Below the pieces are notes generated by a model. That model was not told the origin of the DNA and did no database searches. It saw nothing but the letters and a program-made list of their open reading frames with translations. DNA of 64,000 bases from Aplidium turbinatum. Its lineage: Eukaryota > Chordata > Ascidiacea > Aplousobranchia > Polyclinidae. Both the position numbers and the translations under genes were made by a program. Shown piece after piece: positions 45,043 to 56,600 of the stretch; positions within the stretch are counted from its first letter, which is position 1, and each line of letters opens with the position of its first letter. The DNA lies in assembly GCA_918807975.1 (NCBI GenBank), contig OU964925.1, forward strand, positions 4,006,798 to 4,070,797, read 5' to 3'.

Positions 45043-45311
45043 CAGGCCCGGATTTAGGGGGGGGCAGAGGGGGCAGTTGCCCCGGGCCCCCCGACTTTTG
45101 AAGGGCCCCCCTATGTGGAAAAAATGTGGTTTTGTGTTATTTTTTTTCTATTTGGCCTTTAAAGTTTCTGCAAAATGCTGTGCAGTACTGGACTGATGCT
45201 ACTGTAGACGTCGAGATGGTTTTTCGCGCCGTAGGCGCAAAAAATTTTTTTGCACGGGGGCCCCCCGATCTAAAAGTGCCCCGGGCCCCCCATCAGCTAA
45301 ATCCGGCCCTG
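45043..45311. mobile_element. hAT-type MITE with GGGGCCC ends, 269 bp, copy 1
   Basis: Ends CAGGCCCGGATTTAGG and GCTAAATCCGGCCCTG, with perfect 8-bp duplication CCTACAAC (45035-45042, 45312-45319). Nearly the same element lies inverted at 54836-55106. Confidence 0.88.
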
Positions 45312-45319
45312 CCTACAAC

Positions 45320-46880
45320 GTACATGCAATAACTTTCTTCGTACTGTATTTAACATTGACCGCAGAGAAAGCGTAAAAGGTGTAATGGAACTCAACAATT
45401 TAAAATCAATTAACCACATGAAAACTACAGAGATTGCAACTTTCATGTTTAAATATTCAAAAAGGCTACTTCCCACAACATTCAATGATATAATTATGTG
45501 TAAACAATCAAGTAGCCTAACAACAAGAAGTAATTCTCCTTATATTCCGATATATTGTAGAATTAACACTTGCAAACAATCAATACGGTACATGGGGCCA
45601 ACAGTTTGGAACAAGCTTCCCCCTACTATAAGAAATGAATGCAAAACTGTAAAAGGCTTTAAATTAAAAATGAACAAGCTAAATCTTTCTTAAAATGATC
45701 CTAGGCCTATCTAAGAATTACATGCACCAAACATGCTAATATTATTTTTTTTGCCCAGAAATGATAGGCCAATGTGTGTAGATTCATTAGCAAAATAGTA
45801 AGGTTGTAAGTACTCCTATACTGGCCTTCTGGTTCTTGTGTTTTTTGTCCACAGAAGTTCTACAGAGTCTTCAGAAGTTTCTCCATCCTCTTCGACCAAT
45901 CGCCATCTTTCGGTGAAGCGGTGGCCATGTGCTCCAACCAGTTGTTTTTTATATCAATATCTTGGACTGGATCGTCATGCTATTGTCTGATTATTTATCT
46001 ATTTTTCTAACATGCCAAATTGGACTTCTTTATCACTTTTGTTATGATTTAACGTGTAAAACATAAACACGGTAACCCAAATTTATCATATTACTGTGAC
46101 ATGCCACTACTACTTCCCAGCTAGCGATGCCTGTCGTTTTTGCATTAATTCAACGTTTGCTAACGTTGGATCAGTGTCGAAGTGACGAGTTTAGCTGACT
46201 GGGTTTTAAAATTATCGCTTTATCAACGCAACTTTTATCAAAGCACGCTTGATATCTTCAAGACATAACTTCCCTGGGTATAATTGAATTTCCGAAAGAT
46301 GATGATGTTGTTTTTGCTAGTTTGTTTTATTTGTTTTCGTCATTGTTTTCAGTGTCGTCAAGTTATAGCCTATCTACTGTATTTTGTGAGTCGTGCAAGG
46401 CCTATGGTGCGTTGCGCTTGAAATGGCTTTGCCCGTGGTAGGATTTCTTTGTGGGGTTTTCTTTGCCTGCCTTGCTCTTCTTGCTATGAGCTAAACGCAT
46501 CAAGACGTGTTCCCCTTAAGACCATCAGCACTCTTGATAACGCACCATGGCCGATCTTCATAGCAACTGTCCATACAAATCTTAAATATATCAGCTAAAG
46601 CTATGTGGGCTAATAAAGCTATAGCCTAAATTTATTTTATTTTATTTTTATTTTTTTGTTTATTAACATTTTCTTTTTTTATTTTCTTATATCTTAAATT
46701 TTTCTGAAGGTGTTGCGACCGTGCCAAATTTTTTTTTTTCAACTCAATAACTTACTTCGGTCACAAGCACGTTTTTAACGTTCGCGTTTTGTCGCTTCTA
46801 CCTTTTTCTCGACCTTTGCTATGTTGACGTGTATTGTTTTGATATGATGGTCAGAAATAAAAACAACTGAACTGAACTGA
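45320..46880 (+). mobile_element. LINE family B, 5'-truncated, ORF2 C-terminus plus 3' UTR
   Basis: The frame at 45385-45693 encodes MELNNLKSINHMKTTEIATF, ...SIRYMGPTVWNKLPPTIRNE and KGFKLKMNKLNLS-stop. This is the typical C-terminal end of a CR1/L2/Jockey-like reverse transcriptase ORF. The likely 3' end near 46845-46880 has GATGGTCAGAAATAAAAACA then a short (ACTGA)n run, shared with 28778-28812. I cannot be sure that 45700-46840 is all one copy. Confidence 0.65.
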
Positions 46881-47995
46881 ATTCTTGTGTTTTCTTTTTT
46901 ATCTATCTCGTTCGTAAAGTTGTTGGTATGGAGACTAAAGCGATCCCAGTCGACTTTACGGAAGTTCCACCGCTTTTGGTTTACTTGGAATTAGTGCTTT
47001 GAGCGATATTGCAGTAATGAAAGAAGATCGGTGTTGGGAATGAGGGAACTTCTGTAACACACGTCTGTCTGGAAGCTGATTGTCACGACTAATATGGGTA
47101 GTCCAGCTGTAGGTTCCATTTTTGTTCCGGAATGAGTAGGCTAAACTATTTTATTGTGTAATTCTGTTTCGACGATTAGCCTACTGACGGATAGTAATCC
47201 TTAGTTACAGTACGCAATCTGTTATTGTGAAATCTGCTTCTATAGGAATTTTGTGTAGGCTACGTGGCATTCTGGTAATTTGATTTCTTGGTGTAAACTT
47301 ACTTAAAGTGAACTATTCGTTTTTTTAAGATTTTTCATCTATCATCTCATAAGTAGAACTATTCGACCATTTATGTGACTGTTTAACGTTTGATTATCTC
47401 AATAAATTACGTCATCAATCTTTCCAAAATCTCTTCTTCAGGTGTAAGAACTAGAAGGAATTGTGACACTGATTATTGTTGCCATGTCTGGGTTTGTTCC
47501 AGTGCCCCATTGCTCAGATGTAAAGCTGGCTCCGTCTTTGGGGTTGTACAATTGAGCATAGTTGTTGTTTGATGCCCAGTTAGCCAAACATGCAACAAGC
47601 AAGGCTGGTGGTGCGGTAGCCCCAGCCGACCTGCAGGCAATAAAATCATCAGCACAGAGGCAGGGGTGGAGGCACACTGGAATGATCATTAATTGGAGTG
47701 AATGGCGAACGAGGTGAATTGTAGATGTTGACAAAATTGTAGCCATAGTCGCCCACACCTGACCATCCAGTCTCTGAGTCTGTTCACGAAATTATGGCCA
47801 AGTTATCTGTCTCCGTATTGTGACATAGATTGTCGCGCAATCGTGACGTCATCATTGCGATGCACTGTCACGCTTGAGCGACAATCTCTAGTCATTCTTT
47901 CTCTATTTTTCTAACTTGTGTTTTCCAAACGTGTTTCGTCTTTTTTTTACGATGTGGGAATCTAACGGACGGACGTAATAAGAGTGTGAAGTGAC

Positions 47996-48861
47996 CAGTG
48001 GCGTACGCAGGGGGGGGCCACTGGGCCATGCCCCCCCCCCCCCCCTTAAAAATGTTTTAGTAGTTAACGACGTAGATTAAGGCATTTAATATGTTTTGCA
48101 TTGCTCTGTCAAAGCAATTACTGTAACAATGTTGTTTTATAGACTAAGCCGATACGAAATACATGGCCCAATCCACCTACCCCACCCCAGGTATGCCAAT
48201 GTAGCATAGTGTTCTGTAAGCCCATTATATTGATTATTGAGAGAGAAATGGATAAAGTCTAAACTAAAACCATACTGGGATGTCATGAAGACGTCTGGGA
48301 TATCAATGGCCAGTGACATAGCCAAAGAGGGGGGGGGGGCCTTGGGGTTACAACCCCACTTTGGCACGCGTGTGACGTCACGATATCGAGAATGATGCTT
48401 TCAGTTTCTTTATGCTTGGGAATGATGGTTTCAGTCTAAAAAAAAACTTGCCTAATTTTAAACAAAACTGCATTAAAAGAGCGAGTTTTGCCAATACCAA
48501 ACATTCAAACATTTCAGCCAGGAATTAACAACAAGAAAACATAGAGACTTAGCTTTATATCAGAAAAATGCCGAAGAAAACATGATCTTATCCTTTTGCT
48601 ATGCCACCTGACAGCACCATTTTACAGGAATATTCATACCCACATTTTTGTTGAAAATGCTCTCAGAATGCATCAAATTCAAAGTAATTATTCAAAATTA
48701 TCTGGGGGAGGCCCCCCAGACCCCCCGCCGCTGGGTGTCGTCTTAAGCGAAAACGCCGTCGGGCTTCGCCCGCCGGTCGTCAAAACCCCCCTTTCAAAAT
48801 TCCTGGCTACGCTACTCTCAATGCCCCCCCCCCCCTTGAGAAAATCCTGCGTACGCCACTG
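47996..48861. mobile_element. Composite MITE, copy 2
   Basis: Outer ends CAGTGGCGTACGCAGG and CCTGCGTACGCCACTG, with perfect 8-bp duplication GAAGTGAC (47988-47995, 48862-48869). The inner element at 48311-48817 is flanked by TCAATGGC / TCAATGCC, the same site as in copy 1. A segment of about 60 bp near 48190-48255 is missing from copy 1. Confidence 0.87.
48311..48817. mobile_element. Inner TAGCCAGG MITE of composite copy 2
   Basis: Starts CAGTGACATAGCCAAAG and ends CCTGGCTACGCTACTC. It matches 43384-43876 closely along its length. Confidence 0.82.
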
Positions 48862-49734
48862 GAAGTGACTATTCCACATCACAATTAAACCCGTCTCTTC
48901 TCAACAATATAGGCTACAATCAATCTTCACTCAACACATGTGGAACTTGAGTCGAAAGTTAGGAAGAAGACAGGTTGTATAGCAGTTCATACACAGCTGC
49001 TATCAGAAAGAAATAACAGAGTCTAAAGGGGATTGTTCAACAAGACTACAAATCAGTTTTTGTCGACAAATGTGCCTAGGCCGTGTATCTTGCTTAGGAT
49101 TGATCCCGCTAGTGAGTAATTTGGAATCACTAGTTTGTCTAAGCTGTGGCAGTGGGTCTCAGAGGATAATAATGAGGGTTTTTTGTTGTTGAGCTATTCT
49201 TTGCACCTCGTCGATTTTAGCTGTCGTAAGCCCTTCAACGTTGAGATGTAGGATGTTGAGACTTCTGGCTTCTTTCGTCGTTCTCTGGGGCCGAAGGTTT
49301 ATTCTTTTACCACTCCATAAGTACCCTAATGTGTTTCTGTTTATTGTCATTAGCCGGTTTTACAGTTACCGGGACTTACCACGAGAGGTTGACAACATGA
49401 GTCCCAAATAGTTAGCCACTAGTGAGAAAGGAATAGGAGAATGTTTGTGATGAATAGGCTATTTAATTCAGTTTTCAGACTCTCTAGGCTACCATCCTTT
49501 CTAGTATGCTCGTCCATCCTGAACATACAGTAGCGTGCATCCACATCATAAAATAGCTGCAGGTCTACCATCTACAATTAAAGCCGACATCTGTAGACTG
49601 TAGGCTTACGAGAGAAGTTTTTTTTATGCTTGAGATAGAATGAACTACGGTACTCCTGGCACTTTGTACAAGAAGAAACGTCAATATCAAGCGGTGCTGG
49701 TTCGGTTCTCGGAGTGTACACTTGACCAATGCAT

Positions 49735-49915
49735 TTTAAGGACAACTCTCCATTCAGCGGTACCCAATGGGTGGAACAGTCTATAGACAATAACACTTCA
49801 ACAATCAGAAACTTCACTCTGTCAGTATCGGTAACCGGCCCTCGTCAGTGGTTCAAAGCCTCTGCAAGTATACAAAACTGCCAGGAATCAGAGACTTTGT
49901 CAGTTCAAACATAAA
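49735..49915 (+). repeat. tRNA-derived SINE, copy 4
   Basis: Head TTCAGCGGTACCCAATGGGT, B-box GTGGTTCAAAGCCTCTGC about 90 bases later, then GTATACAAAACTGCCAGGAA. This is the best-preserved B-box half of the family. Confidence 0.55.
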
Positions 49916-51074
49916 TATTTAAATCAAATAAGAAACCTGTCTAAACTTTTCCTCGGCCTACATTTAACAGAAAATACTCGAAACTGCAACTTTCCAAGCG
50001 CTGAAGTATTGGAGGCCTACATTTTTTCTAACGTTAGAAGCGCTATGGCGCTTGAAACACAAAATGATGAAAGAGATGAAAGATCATTAGAAAAAAGAAA
50101 ATTGCTGGAAAGCGAGAGCATGCGACTTCCTGCAAAATAACTTTTGTTCAGCTAATTGAGGCTTATTGTTTTCATGCTATTACTGCCACTTGTCGAAATT
50201 ATTGAGAGCAAAATTTGGCTTGAGCTATACAAATTCTTCTATTAATAACAAAATTGTGTCAATGTTTCTTGCAAAGCTACGGTAGTTGCAGTATTGCCTG
50301 GAGAGGGCCACAGACAGGCAATGCCAATAAGAATCATTTTAGTGCAACATTTTCAAGGTAGATGGTTTATCAGTTGTAAGCTACCATGCAGCGCATAATT
50401 ATATCTTATACGACATTCCAATAGAGTTTAGATTTTTTCATAAAAAGAACTCAATTAGCAGTGACTATTCAAAGCAATCGTGAGCTAACTTTGAACCGTG
50501 AGCTAACTTTGATCTGAGGGTTATTGATCTCACAATCAGATCATTTTATGTTTTGTTATTAACGTGTCCAGAACGAAAAACATAATACTAGCTAGTGGTA
50601 ACTACAATAATAAATAATCGATAATTCGATATACCACCACGTCAATGAATGGGAAAAGGTGACAATCTTGGAAAAATTGAAGACGTGTCTAAGTAGTTGT
50701 TCGCGTAGTACGGTGGGCTAGCTAGCATTGCTACAAAACCCAAAACTTAAATCAAAATGCAAACCAGTGCACTTCCTCCTTCTGCATTCAACTATACTTG
50801 ACGATCAGGAACAACATTTTACCGGAGGAGTGCACTGTTTTGACAATATCAAAGTAATCTTTAGGCCTACTGGTGAGTAGCGGCACGGCAGTGACAGTTG
50901 AAGGTGATATTTCATTCTTGTTCTTGCTTCTGCAAAAACAGGAAAAGGGCTCTAATGTCAGACGAGGTGGAACGAAGAAAAGGTGTGTGACAAATGAGGA
51001 GAATATAGGGAAGAAGAGAAATTATTGCAAAAGTTTCATGTACGGTAGCTTATTGGTTATTATGGGAATCCTTT
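49916..51074. other. Intergenic DNA
   Basis: No recognised gene or element border. The reading frame at 50873-51109 has no homology I recognise. Confidence 0.4.
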
Positions 51075-51420
51075 TCCTCGAACTGAAAAATAACTCTTTG
51101 AAAGCTTAATCTTGGCAGAACTCCATAGGTTACTTGTAGAGGCTTTGAACCACCGATACAAGCCCGGTCACTGGGTTAGTAAAGTTTCTAGTTGTTGAAG
51201 TGTTGTCTGAAAGTTATCCATCTACCTATCAGGTGCCCTCAGTGGCGGATCCAGCAAACAGCCTTTGGGAGGAACGATTTCAGCAAAACACAATGATGTG
51301 CAGGTCTACATTAATCCGACCTTGCAACTACATCATGAACAAAAATACTTTCTTGTGTTTTAGGGGAGCGATTGCCCTTGCCCCAATCCTAGGATCTGCC
51401 ACTGGGTGTCGCTTAAAGTT
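51075..51420 (-). repeat. tRNA-derived SINE, copy 5, split by a MITE
   Basis: CTTGTAGAGGCTTTGAACCA near 51133 is the reverse B-box half. The A-box half (CTACCTATCAGGTGCC) is interrupted by the MITE at 51240-51404 and resumes at GGTGTCGCTTAAAG. Confidence 0.5.
51240..51404. mobile_element. hAT-type MITE, 165 bp, inserted in SINE copy 5
   Basis: Ends CAGTGGCGGATCCAG and CTAGGATCTGCCACTG. The flanks GGTGCCCT and GGTGTCGC are a mutated duplication of the SINE sequence. The 174-codon frame spanning this point is therefore a chimera of repeats, not a gene. Confidence 0.7.
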
Positions 51421-51724
51421 ATTCTTGAACTGTACGTTGCTCAAGCGCACATTCCGAGAGCCGAACCATCGTTCCATGATTTTACTGCTTCTTTGTTCAC
51501 AAAGTCAGTTGCTTCAAATAATCTATCCGGGAGGACTTACCCAGACCAGACCTGTAGCGGTTAAGGCGGCAAAACATCACTCACACAAAAACACATACAA
51601 CTACATCTTTTCTGGTGAATTGCACACATTATTCACACCAGTATCACAATACACAATTCATTACCGTTTTGTTTCACTGCAATTTAAAAAGAAGGCCGCT
51701 GGCTTGGTCAAGATCTTCAAATGA

Positions 51725-52617
51725 TCCGTTTAGTTACATCATTACGTTGCATCATTGAGACGAGCTTATAGTTGTAAGTTCTGGAATGTCTGTGTTGCAC
51801 TAACTGGACAGTTAATTTACTGGTGCATGTTTTCACAATTTTAGCCACGTATGATGTGCTTTGCAGGCAAAGGTTTTAACACAAACCATAAAACCATAAA
51901 TGTGAACTTACAAATGTAGTTTTACGACATCATAAGTCACCCAAATTTTAAGAAATATTCATAAAGTAACAATGTTGCTTTTCTAGCACCAGGTCAAAAG
52001 ATAAATAACACATTTCTCAGCTGTTCACATAAGCTGGCTCCAGTCAGTTTGTGTCGTCATTTCTACGAACAGTTGTTACAAACATAAACAAAGTGGAGAC
52101 TGTAGGGCAGGCTTAAAATAAATTGAAATACGTCAACCAATCGAAGATTGAAAATGAAATTTATCTCGCTCAAAACAAGGCTTCTCAGCAAATGAACTTA
52201 TCGCGTCGTTGAACAACTTTTTAATGTTAAGTTGATCGTATGTCGCGGAGGGCAAAAAGTTTGTGTTAGCAAACCTACTGCCGTTGGTTCATCTTGCCTT
52301 GGCGTAGCTGTCTTGTATTTTTGAAGGAAGTGCTTTGCTACCAGCCTACGCTGCCACGTGACTCACGACTTCAGTAGAAATATTCTTTCTACTTTGCATT
52401 GTTTCAACGTATGTTAGCTTCAACTCTGTGTAGATTTATCTATTTAGATGCTTTGACGTGATGCTGCCAGTCTGCATTCAATCTGGGCCAAGTGTTTTTG
52501 ATATGGAATCTGTGTTCAGTTTTTCCTTCTCATTTTTTGAAACCTTTCATCACATTGTTTTTAATATTGTGACTTCCATCATTTGTGCTTCAAACGAATG
52601 TGACATTTTTAGCTTCT
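51725..52617. other. Intergenic DNA
   Basis: No gene or element borders found. Confidence 0.4.
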
Positions 52618-52880
52618 CTTTTCTATGGATTTAGCGTCTGCAGACGTTAATTCGATGTAAAAAATAGTTTGCTGGCTTGTTTAATGTTTTTTGGCATAAT
52701 TAATATTGAGAAAAAACGAGTGACAGATTTTAAAATTTAGAAAAAAAAATTTGTTAGCCATAAAAGGAAAGAAATCCCCAATCGTACCAAACGTTCTTTT
52801 CGACATTGATTGAGCGTCTAAAAAATGTTGAATCAATGTATCAAAGTCACTTGTTGAACTTGCTTTGCAAACCAGACAAT
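52618..52880. repeat. Two partial GACAGCAAAA-family foldback copies
   Basis: TTTAGCGTCTGCAGACGTTA then TGTAAAAAATAGTTTGCTGG (52630-52677), and TGTTGAATCAATGTATCAAA then TTTGCAAACCAGAC (52827-52877). Both are rearranged relatives of the family core and end. Confidence 0.4.
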
Positions 52881-53136
52881 GAAGACGTTTCATGAAGTGC
52901 TTATGCTGGCTACCTGGCAACTGAAATGCAGTATGCTTGCAATCGATAAAAATAGAGTTGTTGCAATACAGTTGACACCTGTTATCGATCGGTTTTCAGG
53001 AGTTTAAATATTTTTATGGTAATTTTTTCGCATGTAATCAAGTCAAACCATGGTTTTCTTTCACCGAGCAGATTTACGTTGGTCTTGTTGAGGAGTGTTA
53101 AAGGACTCTCCTACAAGTCAGCATTTTTGAACTGAG

Positions 53137-53373
53137 CAAACGACTACTGAGCAAGTGACAACTGAGCTAGCAACATTTCAGCAAGTGGCTGAAGTTGGTA
53201 AATGATGAAACTGAGCAAGTAACAACCGAGAAAGCCATAACTTGGAATGTCACAAGTCAGCAACATGAGTTTGACAAGCCATGACCAAGCAAGTCTGACT
53301 TGCAAATCTCATTTGCCCACTTGGCAGTAGCTGAAATGTAGTTGCTGAGTTAAAGCAATTGCTGAGTTGTCGC
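53137..53373. repeat. Foldback repeat built of CAACTGAGCAAGT words
   Basis: CGACTACTGAGCAAGTGACA near 53141 and AGCAATTGCTGAGTTGTCG near 53354 are inverted relatives. So are GCAACATTTCAGC and GCTGAAATGTAGTTGC. The loop repeats AACTGAGCAAGTAACA and CAAGTCAGCAA. No target duplication found. Confidence 0.5.
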
Positions 53374-53672
53374 ATGCCCAGTGGTCCGACAACCGTTTAA
53401 AGGGGTTGATTTTAAAACAATTTTTCGTCTGCAGAATTTTTTGACTTATTTTTACTTGTGTTATAAATCAAATATGTAGATTTGGATGTCAACGGTTTCT
53501 TTGCAACACAAAGAAGGTAATTTGTTGACTTTGTCCAAACAACATCTGTTTCTTCAGCAGCAAACTACAGTGGCTGGGGCATCAGTTCTAATCGATATAA
53601 TCAGTTACCCTGAATACTGGAACTGACAAACTCATACCAAGGTCAAAACCAAATCAATTGAATTTATTCACG

Positions 53673-56600
53673 ATGGATTCCAAAACCAACGGGGAAGTAG
53701 CCAACGTAAGCGGAACGACTATATTTCTATTTTCTTTGAAAGTTAATTTTGAAATTATTTGACAACAGATTTAATTATGTTTTTCTTTTAAGATTAATCG
53801 CTAAAGCGAACTTTGTTGATTGCCCCAATTCAGAACTATTTTTTCAAGCTTTTGTTGTAGGCCTAAGATGAAATGACGCAGCTAACATATAACTTCTTTG
53901 ATCTATTTGATTCCATTTGAATAAGACCCTTCTGATGATCCGTTAAAGGTGAAACAGGCTGTTAAGGATTCAGATAGTAATAACTATATTTGATTAACTT
54001 CTTTGATCTGTATAATTCTATGAAAATATGAAAATTTCACCACAGGTCTAATTTTTAATTTTTTGTCGGCAACAACTGACAACTAAATGAAATTTGTCTG
54101 AATTACAGACTACAGTCAATACTTAGTCTCACGTGTGGGTGTGAGTACACGTAGGTGATGTTAGTTAAAGGAATTAAACCAAACTATCGTTTCTTTTTTG
54201 GATCCTTTCCTTTGTGTTGTTCTCATGACGTCCGAAACGAATGCTGTTTCTTCCTCATTTGACTCATGACGTGATTAGACCAAACCCCACACAAAGCTAA
54301 AATGTTTTGAAAGTTATATTTGTTGCAGTCCAACATGACACATGTCGTCTATGTTAAGCTGGAGAGTTATATAAAGCCATAAGCAACGTCAGGTTAAGGA
54401 AGAGTAGTGCAGAAACTAATCGATTCATTGTGAGTCACAATTTGTGACCCCAGACAGCAAAATTCGTCATTTTACGTTGATTCTAAAAAAACGGACTTTG
54501 CTGTCTGGAAATAGATTCAGAGCAGAATCTTTCAATCAGAATGACAAAGAGGAACAGCACTTTTCTTTTTTAACCCAATAATGTTGATGTGTCGTGGTAT
54601 CTGTAGATGTTTGTCAACACTGTATTCTACAACACACAGTGAAACAAGAGCTTTTTATATGTATGGTGCACATCGTGATATTGCTTGTATTGGTTTTCAC
54701 TTTCTCTGCTGACCAAACGAAACATCGTGATCACCATTGCCGCGGTGCCGCCATGCTGCCGTCTGACATAACCACCTGTTTAATTAAATATCGGCTTTGG
54801 GCAAGACATCTAAAATAATTATGATGAGGCACTATCAGGGCCGCATTTAGCTGATGGGGGGCCCCGGGCACTTTTAGATCGGGGGGCCCCCATGCAAAAA
54901 AATTTTTCGCGCTTTAGGCGCGAAAAACGATCTCTACGTCTACAGTAGCATCAGTCCAGTACTGCACAGCATTTTGCAGAAACTTTAAAGGCCAAAAGGA
55001 AAAAAAATAACACAAAATTACATTTTAACCATATAGGGGGGGCCCTTCAAAAGTCGGGGGCCCGGGGCAACTGCCCCCTCTGCCCCCCCCCCTAAATCCG
55101 GGCCTGGGCACTATGGCAGCAACTGCCAAAAGGAGGCGTAACTACCCGATGGTAAGCTGGATAGAAAATAGGCTATAGCTCTTTCCTTTCATTTTTATCA
55201 GCATTGTGACAAGTCAGTTCTGTTTATCTGCGTTTGTGTCCTGGCGCGAAACTTTTATTGCGCCATTGTAGGCTACATTGTACAATGTACAGTGTACACT
55301 ATGACACATGTGGCTTTGTAACTTTCTTTATCAAACATTTAAAGGTTTTAATCTGTGCCGTCAGTAGCGTTCATCCTTAGGCCTCTAGACGTTCAAACAA
55401 TATCTTCCTTCGTTAATGGACGCTTTACCTTTTCACTTCGCCAGTTCAAAGTTCGAGAGGCTCTGTCTTCTACCCCCACTATCATCCCTTTAACATAACA
55501 TTTGACAGTGGAAGTGTTCAGATTGTTTTGCTTGATATCTTTGGTACATGCTAACTGCCAAATCGCACAGCCCAACGCTTTCCCATTACAATATTGATGG
55601 TTAGGTATTTATGTCTTGCCTTTATGTTTAACGTCCAATTTCAACAGACCCGTATCAAGTGGATAAAGGTTGCGATGACGTAGTGCTTTTAAAACGCTTA
55701 TAACCTACCAAGAGAAATTTTATTTAAATATGCTCATTCTGATTTCTCAAGGGATTGAAATGTCATTTCAGCTGAGCTTGCATAAAACCTCGCCAAGAAA
55801 CCACTTTTAGTTTGTTTTAATTTGTGCTAACCGTGCTTAAAAACTCCATAGAATGAAAAAAAACAAAACTCAACTTGTCAGGAAAAAGTCTACAATGAAG
55901 TCGTTGTACATCTGATTCCACTCATAGAGTTCTTTGCAATGTTATACAATACGTCAGAGCTCTAATGATGGAAAATAACGTTACGGTATTTAGAGATACT
56001 TCAGCTGTGAGCTGACATCCAGTAGCCTATAAAGTTATAATATCACTTACTTGCATAATTCGCATTATTTTTCACCGAAGACGTTGCTTGAAGTCCAACT
56101 GCTTCAAACTTTCATTTTCCGCTTCACCCTAACGAATCAACTTGTGCCAAAGTTAATATGATGCCAACGATACGGTAACTTTTTTGTTTCTTTTTGGTAA
56201 ACTTTGAACGCTGCATTTAATTTTGAAACAAAAAAAATTGAAAAATAAAAATGTTGCATTGTTAGCTTATCTCGAAAGTTTTGAAAAGTGTTAAATTTTT
56301 AACTGAAGTGTTAGAACAAGACCAGTTCGATTTGTTCGATGTGAAAGTTTGCTTCGACTCAGATTTCTTTGCCTTGTACCAAATGTGTTTTTCTAAACGT
56401 CACTGAACGTCGGGACATTGGTACGAATTGGAAAAAAATCTCTTTTTAAGCAAAAATCTTTGTCAATTTTTATGAAGAGCTTTATTTTGTTTAAATAACA
56501 GCGAGAGTATTGCAACGTTTCTTTAAACTCTAACGACGCTAGACCCAGCAGTGCAGACAGCGGGTCCAGAGGAGACTTTTGGACCCGTGTCCGGAATAAT

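Larger units (their letters stand above)
47430..49370 (-). mobile_element. LINE family A-like 5' part: endonuclease domain, split by a MITE
   Basis: On the minus strand, 49350-49159 encodes the opening of an AP-endonuclease domain (LNILHLNVEGLTTAKIDEVQ). 47830-47438 encodes its later part: GDYGYNFVNIYNSPRSPFTP in one frame, LANWASNNNYAQLYNPKDG and SEQWGTGTNPDMA in another. Such blocks are typical of non-LTR retrotransposons. The composite MITE at 47996-48861 separates the two. A frameshift near 47660 breaks the later part. That both pieces come from one copy is inferred from order and strand; assignment to family A is a guess. Confidence 0.6.

Noticed and set aside
47438-47758. 106-codon frame that might be a host protein
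   Set aside because: Blocks such as ASNNNYAQLYNPKDG and WGTGTNPDMA, and the adjacent frame, fit a non-LTR retrotransposon endonuclease. It is a LINE fragment.
51200-51724. 174-codon open frame on the plus strand
   Set aside because: It runs through a SINE, a 165-bp MITE and flanking DNA. The protein has no domain and low complexity, so it is a chance frame.
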